A stretch of 64,000 nt of DNA from Kocuria sp. (GTDB taxonomy: Bacteria; Actinomycetota; Actinomycetes; Actinomycetales; Micrococcaceae), in the NCBI RefSeq assembly GCF_030530945.1, contig NZ_JAUMTZ010000009.1, positions 1 through 64,000 on the forward strand. Reading direction: 5' to 3'. A program made the position numbers and the translations under genes. Below the pieces are notes generated by a model that searched no databases, was not told the DNA's origin, and saw only the letters and a list, made by a program, of their open reading frames with translations. Of the stretch, positions 23,162-31,100 are shown piece after piece; within the stretch, counting starts at the first letter, position 1, and each line of letters opens with the position of its first letter.

Positions 23162-24832
23162 TCACCCGCGCACCACGCGCACGGCCCCCGTGGTGGTGTT
23201 GTAGCCGATCATGTAGCCCTTGGAGAACTGCTGCCGGATCTCGTTGCCGGAGCGGTACTCGTCCGTGGTGGGAAAGCCCATGCCGCGCTCCTGGCCGCCC
23301 TGGGCCCACCGCTTGCCGATGGCTCCCTGCTCCTTGATGGCGTGTGCGCCCGTGCCGGAGGTCCACATGACCTTGGTGGTGCGCCCGTTCGTGGGTCGGA
23401 AGACCTGGTAGGCGCCGCCGGTGATCGTGCGCTCCTCGGTGCTGGGGAATCCGTAGCCGTACTCGCTGCCTGCGCCCAGGAACTTCTGGCCGATGGCGCC
23501 ACGGTTGGCCAGCATGTGTCCGCCGGTGCTGGGGTGCCAGTAGGCAGTGGAGAGCACCCCGGCCCGGGAGAACTGCTGGTACCGGCCTCCGTACCCTGCC
23601 GCGCGCTCGCCGCTCACGGGGCTGCCCCAGCGGGCCTCCCCGCCGGTGGCACGGTACACGGTGCCGATGCCGCCGGAGACCGTGTAGCCGTTGGGTCGCC
23701 CGCCCAGGGGGTTGTAGTTCGCGGAGGACGCCAGGGACTGGAACTGCGCCCAGGAGCCCGCGTACACGTTGGAGTCGCCGGAGAACGGACCGTTGTCCGA
23801 GAACTGCCACAGGTCGTAGCCGGTCCACCCGTTGGGCATCCAGGTGGGGGTCACCGTGCTGTAGGACGCCAGGTGCAGGGGCTGGTTGTTGAACTGCGAG
23901 GTGTTGCCCGTGCACGTGGACCACCAGTCGGTGGTCGTGTAGATCGCGGGCAGGCGCCCGGTGCGCTCCTTGTACCGGTCCGAGAAGGATCTGATCCACG
24001 CGTTCATCTGCGCGGCGGACATGTTGTAGCAGGTGTCGCCCAGGGAGGCGTACGGGTTGTACTCGATGTCCAGCAGGCCGGGCAGGGTGCGCCCGTCCGC
24101 GGACCACCCGCCGCCGCTGTTGACGAAGAAGTCCGCCTGCTCGGCACCCGTGGTCTGGCTCGGCAGGGCGAAGTGGTAGGCCCCGCGGTTCATGCCCACG
24201 GCGTAGGAGCCGGTGTACTGGTCGTTGAACGCCTCCGAGCGGTAGCCGATGCCCTCGGTGGCCTTGACGTACGCGAAGCGCGCGCCGTTCGCGTACTCCG
24301 CGCTCCAGTTGACGGCGGCCTGCCAGCCGGAGACGTCCATGCCGGCGATGCCCGCGGGCCGCCACGTGCCCGCGCGGATCACGAGGGACATCGAGCCCGC
24401 GGGCCCCACGCCGTTCGGGGCGGCGGCCTGTGCGGACGCGCTCTCCGAGGACCCGGGGGTGGCCTTTCCGGACGCGGTGCCCGACGGCGCCGGGCTGGGT
24501 GAGGCGGCGTCGTCGCCCAGGACGGTGGACTCGACCTTCGCGAGCTCCTTCTCCGAGGCGGCGGAGAGCTTGGTGGTCTCCGCCATGGACTTCATCTTCT
24601 GGCCCATGGTGGCGCCGGGGTTCTTGTCGCCGGTCCTGGGAGGAGCGGCCGGGAGCTCGGGATCCTCCGCGACGGTGGCGAGCTCCTTCGTCTCCACGGA
24701 GACCACGTCGCCCTTGCGGGGATTGAGGTTCTGGTGCGGGTCGTCGCTCGCCACGGCGGGGAGGAAGGTGGTGAACGCCAGCACGGCCGCGGTCACGGCG
24801 GCGGGCAGCACTGTCTTTCGGGGGGAGGTCAT
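23162..24832 (-). CDS. secreted GH25 muramidase with LGFP-type repeats
   Basis: This 556-residue exported cell-wall hydrolase cleaves the MurNAc-GlcNAc bond. A signal peptide (1-29, cut after AVAS) precedes a charged Ala/Ser/Pro linker. The GH25 barrel (about 160-370) has GMDVSGWQ (Asp166), YVKATEGIGY, AYHFALP, the catalytic LLDIEYNP (Asp255, Glu257) and DLWQFSDNG. After it come about three LGFP-like repeats (about 385-545), each with GGRYQQFSR- or AYQVF-type and GYGFPSTEE-type motifs. These repeats are thought to anchor proteins to the mycolate or peptidoglycan layer. ATG 24832 has AAGG 8 nt upstream. The repeats with GH25 are typical of actinobacterial autolysins. Confidence 0.93.
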   Translation of the reverse strand: MTSPRKTVLPAAVTAAVLAFTTFLPAVASDDPHQNLNPRKGDVVSVETKELATVAEDPELPAAPPRTGDKNPGATMGQKMKSMAETTKLSAASEKELAKVESTVLGDDAASPSPAPSGTASGKATPGSSESASAQAAAPNGVGPAGSMSLVIRAGTWRPAGIAGMDVSGWQAAVNWSAEYANGARFAYVKATEGIGYRSEAFNDQYTGSYAVGMNRGAYHFALPSQTTGAEQADFFVNSGGGWSADGRTLPGLLDIEYNPYASLGDTCYNMSAAQMNAWIRSFSDRYKERTGRLPAIYTTTDWWSTCTGNTSQFNNQPLHLASYSTVTPTWMPNGWTGYDLWQFSDNGPFSGDSNVYAGSWAQFQSLASSANYNPLGGRPNGYTVSGGIGTVYRATGGEARWGSPVSGERAAGYGGRYQQFSRAGVLSTAYWHPSTGGHMLANRGAIGQKFLGAGSEYGYGFPSTEERTITGGAYQVFRPTNGRTTKVMWTSGTGAHAIKEQGAIGKRWAQGGQERGMGFPTTDEYRSGNEIRQQFSKGYMIGYNTTTGAVRVVRG

Positions 24833-25126
24833 ACGGGGAGCCTTACTGCGTTGGGGGGAACAGACCGCTCCGTACGGGGGAAGGGAAGCAGCCTGGGGGG
24901 ACGCACTGGAAAGTGTAGGTGTTCGCGGCGAATTTCAGGGGTTTGTTCCCGTGCTGACGTGGATCTCCGTTCAATTTCCGAAAGAAAACGATTTGATATC
25001 GCGGCACCGCGCAGCACCTCCACCAGGGGAGAGGGGCGCCTGGGAGGGAGCCCGGGGCCATAGCTGGGGGGTGCGACGGGAGGGGGGCGGGCTGGAGAAG
25101 GCCCGGACTGGAGGGGCACGAACGGA
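24833..25126. other. AT-richer intergenic region upstream of GH25 gene
   Basis: No gene is supported in the 352 bases between the two minus-strand genes. Bases 24940-25005 are markedly AT-richer than the surroundings and probably hold the promoter of the muramidase gene. A possible minus-strand -10, TACACT (24912-24917), would give a leader of about 75 nt. I looked for a c-di-AMP (ydaO) riboswitch, which often precedes such hydrolases, and did not recognise one. Confidence 0.4.
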
Positions 25127-25163
25127 ACGGGCCGCGCACCTCACGATGAGGTGCGCGGCCCGT
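25127..25163 (-). terminator. terminator, 17-bp perfect stem
   Basis: Arms 25127-25143 and 25147-25163 are perfect complements with a CGA loop, 22 bp after the sugar-transferase stop codon. Confidence 0.8.
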
Positions 25164-25184
25164 GGGAGAGCGCTGTGCGGCGGC

Positions 25185-26663
25185 TCAGTAGGCACCGTCG
25201 GAGGCGAACACCGCGCGGACGGTGCGCAGCATGATCACCAGGTCCTGCACGGGGGACCAGTTCTCCACGTAGTAGAGGTCCAGGCGCACGGTCTGGTTCC
25301 AGTCCAGGTCGGAGCGCCCCGACACCTGCCACAGCCCCGTGATCCCCGGGCGCACCCGGAGCCTGCGGTAGACGTGCTGCTCGTACTTGTCCACCTCGCT
25401 GGCCAGCGGCGGGCGCGGACCCACGAGGGACATGGTGCCGTTGAGCACGTTGATGAACTGGGGCAGCTCGTCCAGGCTGTAGCGGCGCATCCACTTGCCG
25501 GGCCGGGTCACGCGGGGGTCGTCCTTCATCTTGAACAGCACCCCGCCCTCCGACTCGTTGGTGGCCGCGAGGGCGGCCTTGCGCTCCTCCGCGTCCACGT
25601 ACATGGAGCGGAACTTGAGCATCCTGAACCGGGTGCCGTCGATGCCCACCCGTTCCTGCGCGAAGAGGGCGGGGCCGCCGTCGTGCGCCTTGACCAGGAC
25701 GGCGAGGACCAGCATCACGGGGGAGAGCAGGATCAGCGCGGTGAGCGAGCCCACGATGTCGATGACCCGCTTGACGAGCTTCTTGGCCCACGTGAACCGC
25801 GGCGTGGCCACGTGGATCAGGGGCAGCCCGGCCAGCTGCTGCGTGTGGATGCGCGGCCCGGCCACGTCCGTGAGCCCGGTGTTCATCACGAGCCGGATCC
25901 GCTCGTCCGCGAGTGCCCAGCCCAGGTGCCGGATCTCCGTGGTGGTCAGCGGCACGGAGGCGGCCAGCACGAGGGTCTCCACGTCGTGCTCCCGGCACGC
26001 CCGGAGGATGTCCTGCACGCTGGGCCGCTCCTGGGCCGCCAGGGCGTTGACGGGCAGCTCCACGGACTCCAGGGTCTGCGGAAGCCTGTGGTGGGAGGTG
26101 GGCATGTACACGGCCACGGGGTCGAAGCCCGCGTCCGGCCGGCTCTGCAGCTCACCCACGAGCTCCACCGCACCGGGGAAGCGGCCCACCACCATGGTGC
26201 GGGACATGTTCTGCCCGTTCGCGCGGCGTCGCATGAGCTGCCGCCGCGCCCACATTCGCCCCACGAGCAGGGCCACGGTTCCCAGGGGCAGCGCGAAGAG
26301 GATGTAGCCGCGGGCGGTGGGCACGTTCAGTGCGTAGGAGACGATGGCGATCGCCGCGAACAGCGTGAGCGACGCGGTGACCAGCTGCTTGGCCTCCTCC
26401 GTGCCGTTGCCGATCAGCCGCACCTCGCGGGTGCCGCGCAGCTCGAGCCAGCTCCACCACAGGACAGCGAGCAGCAGGCCCACGAGCCAGTACGGCACGG
26501 GCAGGTTCTCCAGGTGCAGCAGCCCCTCCAGCCACCCGAAGCGCAGGGCCTGGGCGATGGTCAGGGCCACGAGCAGCGAGAGTGCGTCGTAGGCGCGCAG
26601 CTCCCGCTGGTAGCTGCGCCGCCACGAGGCGTGGTGGTGTGTGTGAGTGGCCTGCTTGAACAC
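25185..26663 (-). CDS. polyprenyl-phosphate sugar-1-phosphate transferase
   Basis: This 492-residue membrane enzyme is predicted to load the first sugar phosphate onto undecaprenyl phosphate, initiating exopolysaccharide repeats. Four N-terminal spans, a Rossmann-like CoA-binding-type region (MSRTMVVGRFPG) and a fifth span precede the catalytic domain. That domain has KRVIDIVGS, GGPALFAQERVGIDGTRF, FKMKDDPRVT, RYSLDELPQFINVL, LVGPRPPLASEVDKY and RPGITGLWQVSGRSDL. It ends in DGAY. GTG 26663 has GGGGGAAGG about 10 nt upstream; GTG 26711 is an alternative. It is a paralogue of the enzyme at 59957, and lies 4.4 kb from the exopolysaccharide cluster. Confidence 0.93.
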   Translation of the reverse strand: MFKQATHTHHHASWRRSYQRELRAYDALSLLVALTIAQALRFGWLEGLLHLENLPVPYWLVGLLLAVLWWSWLELRGTREVRLIGNGTEEAKQLVTASLTLFAAIAIVSYALNVPTARGYILFALPLGTVALLVGRMWARRQLMRRRANGQNMSRTMVVGRFPGAVELVGELQSRPDAGFDPVAVYMPTSHHRLPQTLESVELPVNALAAQERPSVQDILRACREHDVETLVLAASVPLTTTEIRHLGWALADERIRLVMNTGLTDVAGPRIHTQQLAGLPLIHVATPRFTWAKKLVKRVIDIVGSLTALILLSPVMLVLAVLVKAHDGGPALFAQERVGIDGTRFRMLKFRSMYVDAEERKAALAATNESEGGVLFKMKDDPRVTRPGKWMRRYSLDELPQFINVLNGTMSLVGPRPPLASEVDKYEQHVYRRLRVRPGITGLWQVSGRSDLDWNQTVRLDLYYVENWSPVQDLVIMLRTVRAVFASDGAY

Positions 26664-26985
26664 GGTCGACGAACCTTCCCCCAAAAAACCGTTCGACGCG
26701 GAACGCCCCACGCGCCCGCTCGGGTGCGGTGGACCGAGTCAGAGGCGGTCCCGCACCACGGTGTTCATCTCCCCCGAGATTCACGCCCGCTGAGACCCCA
26801 AGATACCTCCTCACCTGCGGCAATCCTGTCGAAATGCATGATTTGGTACCAATCTGGGGACACGTCCCGGCCGCCGCGGGCGCCTCCCGTGGTCCGGTTG
26901 GGGGTCACCTGTCACCCGGTTCGTGGCCCGCCCCGGGGCCGGTCGCGCCTCCGGCGGGCGACGCCGCCCGCGCACCCCCGCGTGG
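26664..26985. other. intergenic region with TTGGTACCAA dyad
   Basis: No gene is supported between the divergent sugar transferase and rplY. An AT-richer patch at 26820-26856 holds TTGGTACCAA (26843-26852) within GATTTGGTACCAATC. This is a plausible operator for the sugar-transferase gene, which reads away from it. No convincing -35/-10 pair was found. Confidence 0.4.
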
Positions 26986-27234
26986 TATCGTGGCCCGGTT
27001 GCCAAGGCGAGGGGGCGCGCGAGCGCCCCGTTATCGACGACGGCTTGTGGATCCTTGAGATGCGCCGCGCACCGGTGGACCCCGGTCCCGGGCGGGCGCG
27101 CGAACGGGGGTGCCGCACCACGTCGGTCGGAGGCCGTCCGGAGTGGTGCTCCTCCCCGCAGCGGGAGACCCGGCACAGCAGCTCCGAACGGTCCGGCGGT
27201 AACCACACTGACCCGCGATCGAAGGAGAACCACC
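26986..27234 (+). promoter_or_regulatory. rplY promoter and long untranslated leader
   Basis: TATCGT (26986-26991) is a good -10. Initiation about 27000 would leave a leader of about 235 nt before the rplY ATG. The leader is GC-rich with several inverted repeats (for example GGGGCGC/GCGCCCC around 27012-27029) and has no plausible small ORF. It may fold into a regulatory structure; none was recognised. Confidence 0.45.
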
Positions 27235-27879
27235 ATGGTGGACATCGTCACCATCCCCGCAACCCTGCGCACGGACTTCGGCAAGGGCTACGCCCGCCGC
27301 GTGCGCGCCAACGACCAGATCCCCGCGGTCATCTACGGCCACGGCGCCGAGCCGCTGCACGTGATCCTTCCCGGCCACGAGATGATGCTGGCCTCCCGCA
27401 ACCCGAACGCCGTCCTGGAGATCAACGTGGACGGTGAGGGACACCTGGCCATGATCAAGGAGATCCAGCGCCACGCCGTGCGCCCCGAGATCCTCCACAT
27501 CGACCTGCTGACCGTCCGCCGCGGCGAGCGCGTCGAGGTCGAGATCCCCGTGACCGTCGAGGGCGAGGTGGCCCCGACCGCCATCCACAACGTGGAGGAG
27601 AACGTCCTGGTCGTCGAGGCCGACGCCCTCAAGGTTCCCGAGCACGCCCAGGTGGACATCGAGGGCTTGGAGCCCGGCGAGCACGTCTACGCCAAGGACA
27701 TCACGCTGCCCTCCGGCGTCACCCTGGTCTCCGACCCCGAGCTGCTCGTGGTCAACGTCTCCGAGCCCATCGAGCAGGACCTCGGCGAGGAGCCCGAGAC
27801 CGAGTCCGAGGGTGAGGGCGAGGAGTCCGAGGGCGAGTCCTCCGAGGAGAGCGCCGAGGAGTCCTCGGACGACGAGTGA
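27235..27879 (+). CDS. rplY: 50S ribosomal protein L25/general stress protein Ctc
   Basis: This 214-residue protein is the long (CTC/TL5-type) form of L25 that binds 5S rRNA. The N-terminal RNA-binding domain (about 5-92) has GKGYARRVRANDQIPAVIYGHG and IQRHAVRPEILHIDL. The C-terminal beta domain (about 95-185) has VPVTVEGE-type strands and SDPELLVVNV. It finishes with an unusually acidic Glu/Ser tail (about 188-214). ATG 27235 has AAGGAG at a 7-nt spacing. pth follows 181 bp later after a hairpin, the standard rplY-pth order. The acidic tail is common in actinobacteria and of unknown use. Confidence 0.96.
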   Translation: MVDIVTIPATLRTDFGKGYARRVRANDQIPAVIYGHGAEPLHVILPGHEMMLASRNPNAVLEINVDGEGHLAMIKEIQRHAVRPEILHIDLLTVRRGERVEVEIPVTVEGEVAPTAIHNVEENVLVVEADALKVPEHAQVDIEGLEPGEHVYAKDITLPSGVTLVSDPELLVVNVSEPIEQDLGEEPETESEGEGEESEGESSEESAEESSDDE

Positions 27880-27926
27880 TTCCCGCACCGGTCGCGCACG
27901 CTCCCGTGACGTGACCGGTCGACGAG

Positions 27927-27958
27927 CGGCGGTGGGTGCGCGAGGCGCCCCACCGCCG
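27927..27958 (+). terminator. probable terminator/attenuator between rplY and pth
   Basis: CGGCGGTGGG (27927-27936) pairs with CCCACCGCCG (27949-27958) across a 12-nt loop that itself contains complementary GCGC. It could partially terminate rplY transcripts before pth. Confidence 0.5.
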
Positions 27959-28060
27959 TCGTCGTCCCCGGGGCCCACGCCCCGCGCGGGCGGCGCGGCA
28001 CGAGCACACGAGAGCGGCCACCGGGGGAGTTCCACGAGGGCCGCGGACGAGGAGCACGGC

Positions 28061-28648
28061 ATGACGGATCGCACCCTGGTGGTGGGCCTGGGCAACCCGG
28101 GCGAGAAGTACACGGGGACCCGGCACAACATCGGCGCCGCGGTGGTGGCGGAGCTGGCCTCCCGCGCGGGGGCGAAGCTCTCCGCGCACCGGGCCCGCGC
28201 GGTGGTCGCGGAGACGCGCATGCGGCCGGGCTCTCCGAGGCTCGTGCTGGCCCAGCCGCTGACCTACATGAACCTCTCCGGCGGGCCGGTGAGCGCGCTG
28301 GCCTCCTACTACTCGCTGGGGCTGCCGGAGCTCGTGGTGGTCCACGACGACATCGACCTGCCCTTCGGTGCGGTGAAGCTCAAGCGCGGCGGCGGCGAGG
28401 GCGGGCACAACGGGCTGCGCGACATCACCAAGGCCATGGGCGGGAAGGACTACGTGCGGGTGCGCGTGGGCGTGGGCCGACCCCCGGGGCGGATGGACAC
28501 CGCGGACTGGGTGCTCAGGCGCTTCACGGGGGCGGAGGCCAAGGAGCTGCCCCTGCTGGTCTCGGACGCCGCGGACGCCGTGGAGATGCTCACCGAGCAG
28601 GACCTCCTGGCCGCCCAGCAGCACTTCCACGCCCGCAACCCCGGGTGA
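28061..28648 (+). CDS. pth: peptidyl-tRNA hydrolase
   Basis: This 195-residue cytoplasmic esterase frees tRNA from prematurely released peptidyl-tRNA. The active site is complete: VVGLGNPGEKY (Asn12), TRHNIG (His22), LTYMNLSGGPV (Asn), VVVHDDIDLPFG (Asp) and GGGEGGHNGLRDI (Asn). ATG 28061 has GAGGAG at a 6-nt spacing, so the in-frame codons upstream are not needed. It converges on nhaA, with a terminator between. Confidence 0.97.
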   Translation: MTDRTLVVGLGNPGEKYTGTRHNIGAAVVAELASRAGAKLSAHRARAVVAETRMRPGSPRLVLAQPLTYMNLSGGPVSALASYYSLGLPELVVVHDDIDLPFGAVKLKRGGGEGGHNGLRDITKAMGGKDYVRVRVGVGRPPGRMDTADWVLRRFTGAEAKELPLLVSDAADAVEMLTEQDLLAAQQHFHARNPG

Positions 28649-28766
28649 GCCCCCGCCGCCCCCGGGCGCTTCGGGACATCTGACCGCCACGCCGCGCGAC
28701 CGTCTGTGCGCCGGCCCCCCCCCCGCCCACCACGCCGGGCGGCTCGCCCGGGGCTGGCCCACGAGA

Positions 28767-28802
28767 ACGGCGCCGCACCCGGAGAACCGGGGGCGGCGCC
28801 GT
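28767..28802. terminator. bidirectional terminator, 16-bp stem
   Basis: Arms 28767-28782 and 28787-28802 pair with one mismatch around AGAA, between convergent pth and nhaA. A 10-C run (28715-28724) precedes it. Confidence 0.7.
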
Positions 28803-28823
28803 CGTCGTGCGGGAGGGCGGGGA

Positions 28824-30119
28824 TCAGTCGAGGGTGTCCGGGTCCTGGCCGGCCGCGCGCATCTTCTTGTACTTGCGGTTGCTGCGGGTGACCACCACGC
28901 CACCCACGACCGCCGCGATCAGCGAGCCGCACAGGATGCCCACCTTGGCGTGGTCCCCGTGGGGGCTGCCCTCGCCGAAGCTGAGCTCGGCCACCAGCAG
29001 CGACACAGTGAAGCCGATGCCCGCCAGCAGGGTGAGCCCCAGCATGTCGCCCCACGTGTAGTCCTTGTCCTTCTCCGCGGACGTGAAGCGATCCATGAGC
29101 CAGGACGCACCGAAGATGCCGATGGGCTTGCCGAAGACCAGCCCGGCGGTCACGCCCAGGGCCACGGAGTCCCGGGCGGCGGAGGAGATGCCCTCCCAGC
29201 CGCCCACGGCCACGCCGGCCGAGAAGAACGCGAAGACCGGGATCACCAGGCCGTTGGACAGCGGCCGGAAGCGGTGCTCCAGGGCCGGGGCCAGGCCCAG
29301 GCGAGGGTCCTCGCGGCGGATCACCCGCGGCGTCTGCTTCAGCACGGGAACCATGAAGCCCAGCAGCACGCCGGCGATCGTGGCGTGGATCCCGGACTCG
29401 TACACGAGCCACCACGTGAGCACGCCGATGGGCAGCAGAATCGCCCAGGCGGCCCAGTGCTTGGCCATGAAGAAGCCCATGAAGCGGTGCGTGAGGACCC
29501 AGAACACGGCGAGCAGCACTGCCGCGCCCAGCAGGAACGGGAACTTGACGCTCTCGGTGTAGACGAACGCGATGATCACGATGGCGATGAGGTCGTCCAC
29601 GACCGCCAGGGTGAGCAGGAACGTGCGCATGGCCACGGGCAGGGACGAGCCCACCACCGCCAGCACGGAGACCGCGAACGCGATGTCCGTGGCCGTGGGG
29701 ATCGCCCAGCCGTGCAGCGCGCTTGTCTCAGCCCCGGTGGTCAGGTTCACGGCCAGGAAGATCAGCGCCGGGACCAGCACGCCGGCGAACGCGGCGACCA
29801 CGGGCAGCACGGCCTTGCGGATGTTGTGCAGCTCCCCGTCCACGAACTCGGTCTTCAGCTCGAGCCCGGTGAGGAAGAAGAAGATGGCCAGCAGTCCGTC
29901 CGAGGCCCAGTGGCCCACGGTGTGCTCCAGGCCGGGGACGTCCCCGGGGCCCAGCTTGGCGTCCCGGAGCCCGAAGTAGACGTCCCCCCACGGGGAGTTG
30001 GCCACCACGAGGGCGAGGACCATGGCGATCAGCAGCAGCAGGCCGCCGGTGGTGTCCCGGCGCAGGAACGCGGCGACGGATGCGCCGGGCTTGGTGGATG
30101 GCGGCGTGTCGGTGGTCAC
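28824..30119 (-). CDS. nhaA: Na+/H+ antiporter NhaA
   Basis: This 431-residue inner-membrane antiporter exports Na+ in exchange for protons, protecting against sodium and alkaline stress. About eleven spans are seen. The ion-binding residues are conserved: TATDIAFAVSVLA on TM4 and LAVVDDLIAIVII on TM5 (the Asp-Asp pair). FFFLTGLELKTEFVDGEL and WLVYESGIHATIAGVLLGF are family motifs. GTG 30119 has GGGAGA at an 8-nt spacing, and the long upstream frame is not conserved. It lies downstream of the DUF2505 gene and is separated from it by a terminator. Confidence 0.96.
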   Translation of the reverse strand: MTTDTPPSTKPGASVAAFLRRDTTGGLLLLIAMVLALVVANSPWGDVYFGLRDAKLGPGDVPGLEHTVGHWASDGLLAIFFFLTGLELKTEFVDGELHNIRKAVLPVVAAFAGVLVPALIFLAVNLTTGAETSALHGWAIPTATDIAFAVSVLAVVGSSLPVAMRTFLLTLAVVDDLIAIVIIAFVYTESVKFPFLLGAAVLLAVFWVLTHRFMGFFMAKHWAAWAILLPIGVLTWWLVYESGIHATIAGVLLGFMVPVLKQTPRVIRREDPRLGLAPALEHRFRPLSNGLVIPVFAFFSAGVAVGGWEGISSAARDSVALGVTAGLVFGKPIGIFGASWLMDRFTSAEKDKDYTWGDMLGLTLLAGIGFTVSLLVAELSFGEGSPHGDHAKVGILCGSLIAAVVGGVVVTRSNRKYKKMRAAGQDPDTLD

Positions 30120-30176
30120 GTCGGGTGTCTCCCATCTGGGCCGGTCGTCCGGCCCGTGAGGTTCGTGGAACGGCGC

Positions 30177-30210
30177 GTGGCCGGGCGGCTCGTCGGCGCC
30201 GCCCGGCCAC
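30177..30210 (-). terminator. terminator, 13-bp perfect stem
   Basis: GTGGCCGGGCGGC (30177-30189) pairs with GCCGCCCGGCCAC (30198-30210) across an 8-nt loop, 20 bp after the DUF2505 stop. Confidence 0.7.
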
Positions 30211-30229
30211 GCGTGTGCCGTGCTCGGTC

Positions 30230-30730
30230 TCAGTGCTGGGCGATCCAGGCCTCCGCCTGGCGGGCCTGCAAGGTCAGGGCCTTGCCGATGTAGGGCTCGG
30301 CCGCCGCGGCGATCTTCTTGCCGACCAGCGGGATGCTGGCCTGGACCTCGCCGGTGACGTCCACGGACGTCTCGGACTCGCCCATGGGCCTGATGCTCTG
30401 CTGCGCGGTGGCGCCCACGGGGATGCCCGCGGCCTTGATCTCCGAGCGCACGGCGCGGGAGCCGTCCGCGGCCGGGGCGTCGTAGGTGTCCACCTGGGTG
30501 AACTTCACGCCGTTCTTCACGAACTTCTTCACGGCGTCCGGCAGCTTGTCGGAGCCCATGCTGCGCACGGTGGTGGCGGTGAAGGCGGTGGAGGTGTCCC
30601 CGCTGACCTCGAAGGACTCGAACTGCGTGCCGGCCAGCTCGCTGACGTGGCGGGCGAACGCCTCGTCCGTGAAGGTCTTCACGACGGTCTCCACGGGGGC
30701 CTTGATGGTGGTGGATGCGTTGACAGACAT
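30230..30730 (-). CDS. DUF2505 domain protein
   Basis: This 166-residue protein belongs to DUF2505, an actinobacterial START/SRPBCC-like family. It starts SVNASTTIKAPVETVVKTFTDEAF, where the family's helix-grip N-terminus lies. GEVQASIPLVGKKIAAAAEPYIGKAL is the long C-terminal helix lining the putative ligand cavity. The function and ligand are unknown. ATG 30730 has a strong GAGGAG with a 4-nt spacer. The gene is monocistronic, with a terminator before nhaA. Confidence 0.85.
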   Translation of the reverse strand: MSVNASTTIKAPVETVVKTFTDEAFARHVSELAGTQFESFEVSGDTSTAFTATTVRSMGSDKLPDAVKKFVKNGVKFTQVDTYDAPAADGSRAVRSEIKAAGIPVGATAQQSIRPMGESETSVDVTGEVQASIPLVGKKIAAAAEPYIGKALTLQARQAEAWIAQH

Positions 30731-31100
30731 GGTGCTCCTCGGGGGTCGGTGCCGGTTCGTCGGTGCCCGTCGGGTGGTGGTCCCGTTGCGGGTGCTGGGC
30801 CCATCGTAGTCGCGGGGCCCGGGGGGAGCGGGCCAACCCCTCCGGGTGCCCGCCGCAGGGGGCACCGCCTTCGCGGGGGACGCGTCACACGGGCAGTGTC
30901 CGCCAAAGAAGGGGCACGGATCATGTGCCTGAACGCAAGTTCCGCCACGGTCGGCTCTCTAGACTGATCACCGGCCGCCGCGTCCTCGGGTGCGGTACGG
31001 CCTGGCTCGGCGGGATGGGGATCCCGCCCTGGGCGCGATGACGCGCACATCCATCGTCGTGCCGCGGGTGCCACCGCGGGAGCGCAGCCATTGGGGGAAC
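30731..31100. other. divergent promoter region of DUF2505 and GT4 genes
   Basis: This 370-bp gap has no supported gene. TAGACT (30960-30965) is a possible -10 for the plus-strand glycosyltransferase, giving a leader of about 130 nt. No -35 at proper spacing and no strong palindrome was seen. Confidence 0.35.

Noticed and set aside
24833..24970. c-di-AMP (ydaO) riboswitch before the GH25 gene
   Set aside because: The leader is short and I could not find the conserved ydaO core sequences.
28715..28724. Run of ten C residues
   Set aside because: It is intergenic and probably a simple tract; it is a poor 6C-RNA candidate because the paired stem-loop arrangement is absent.
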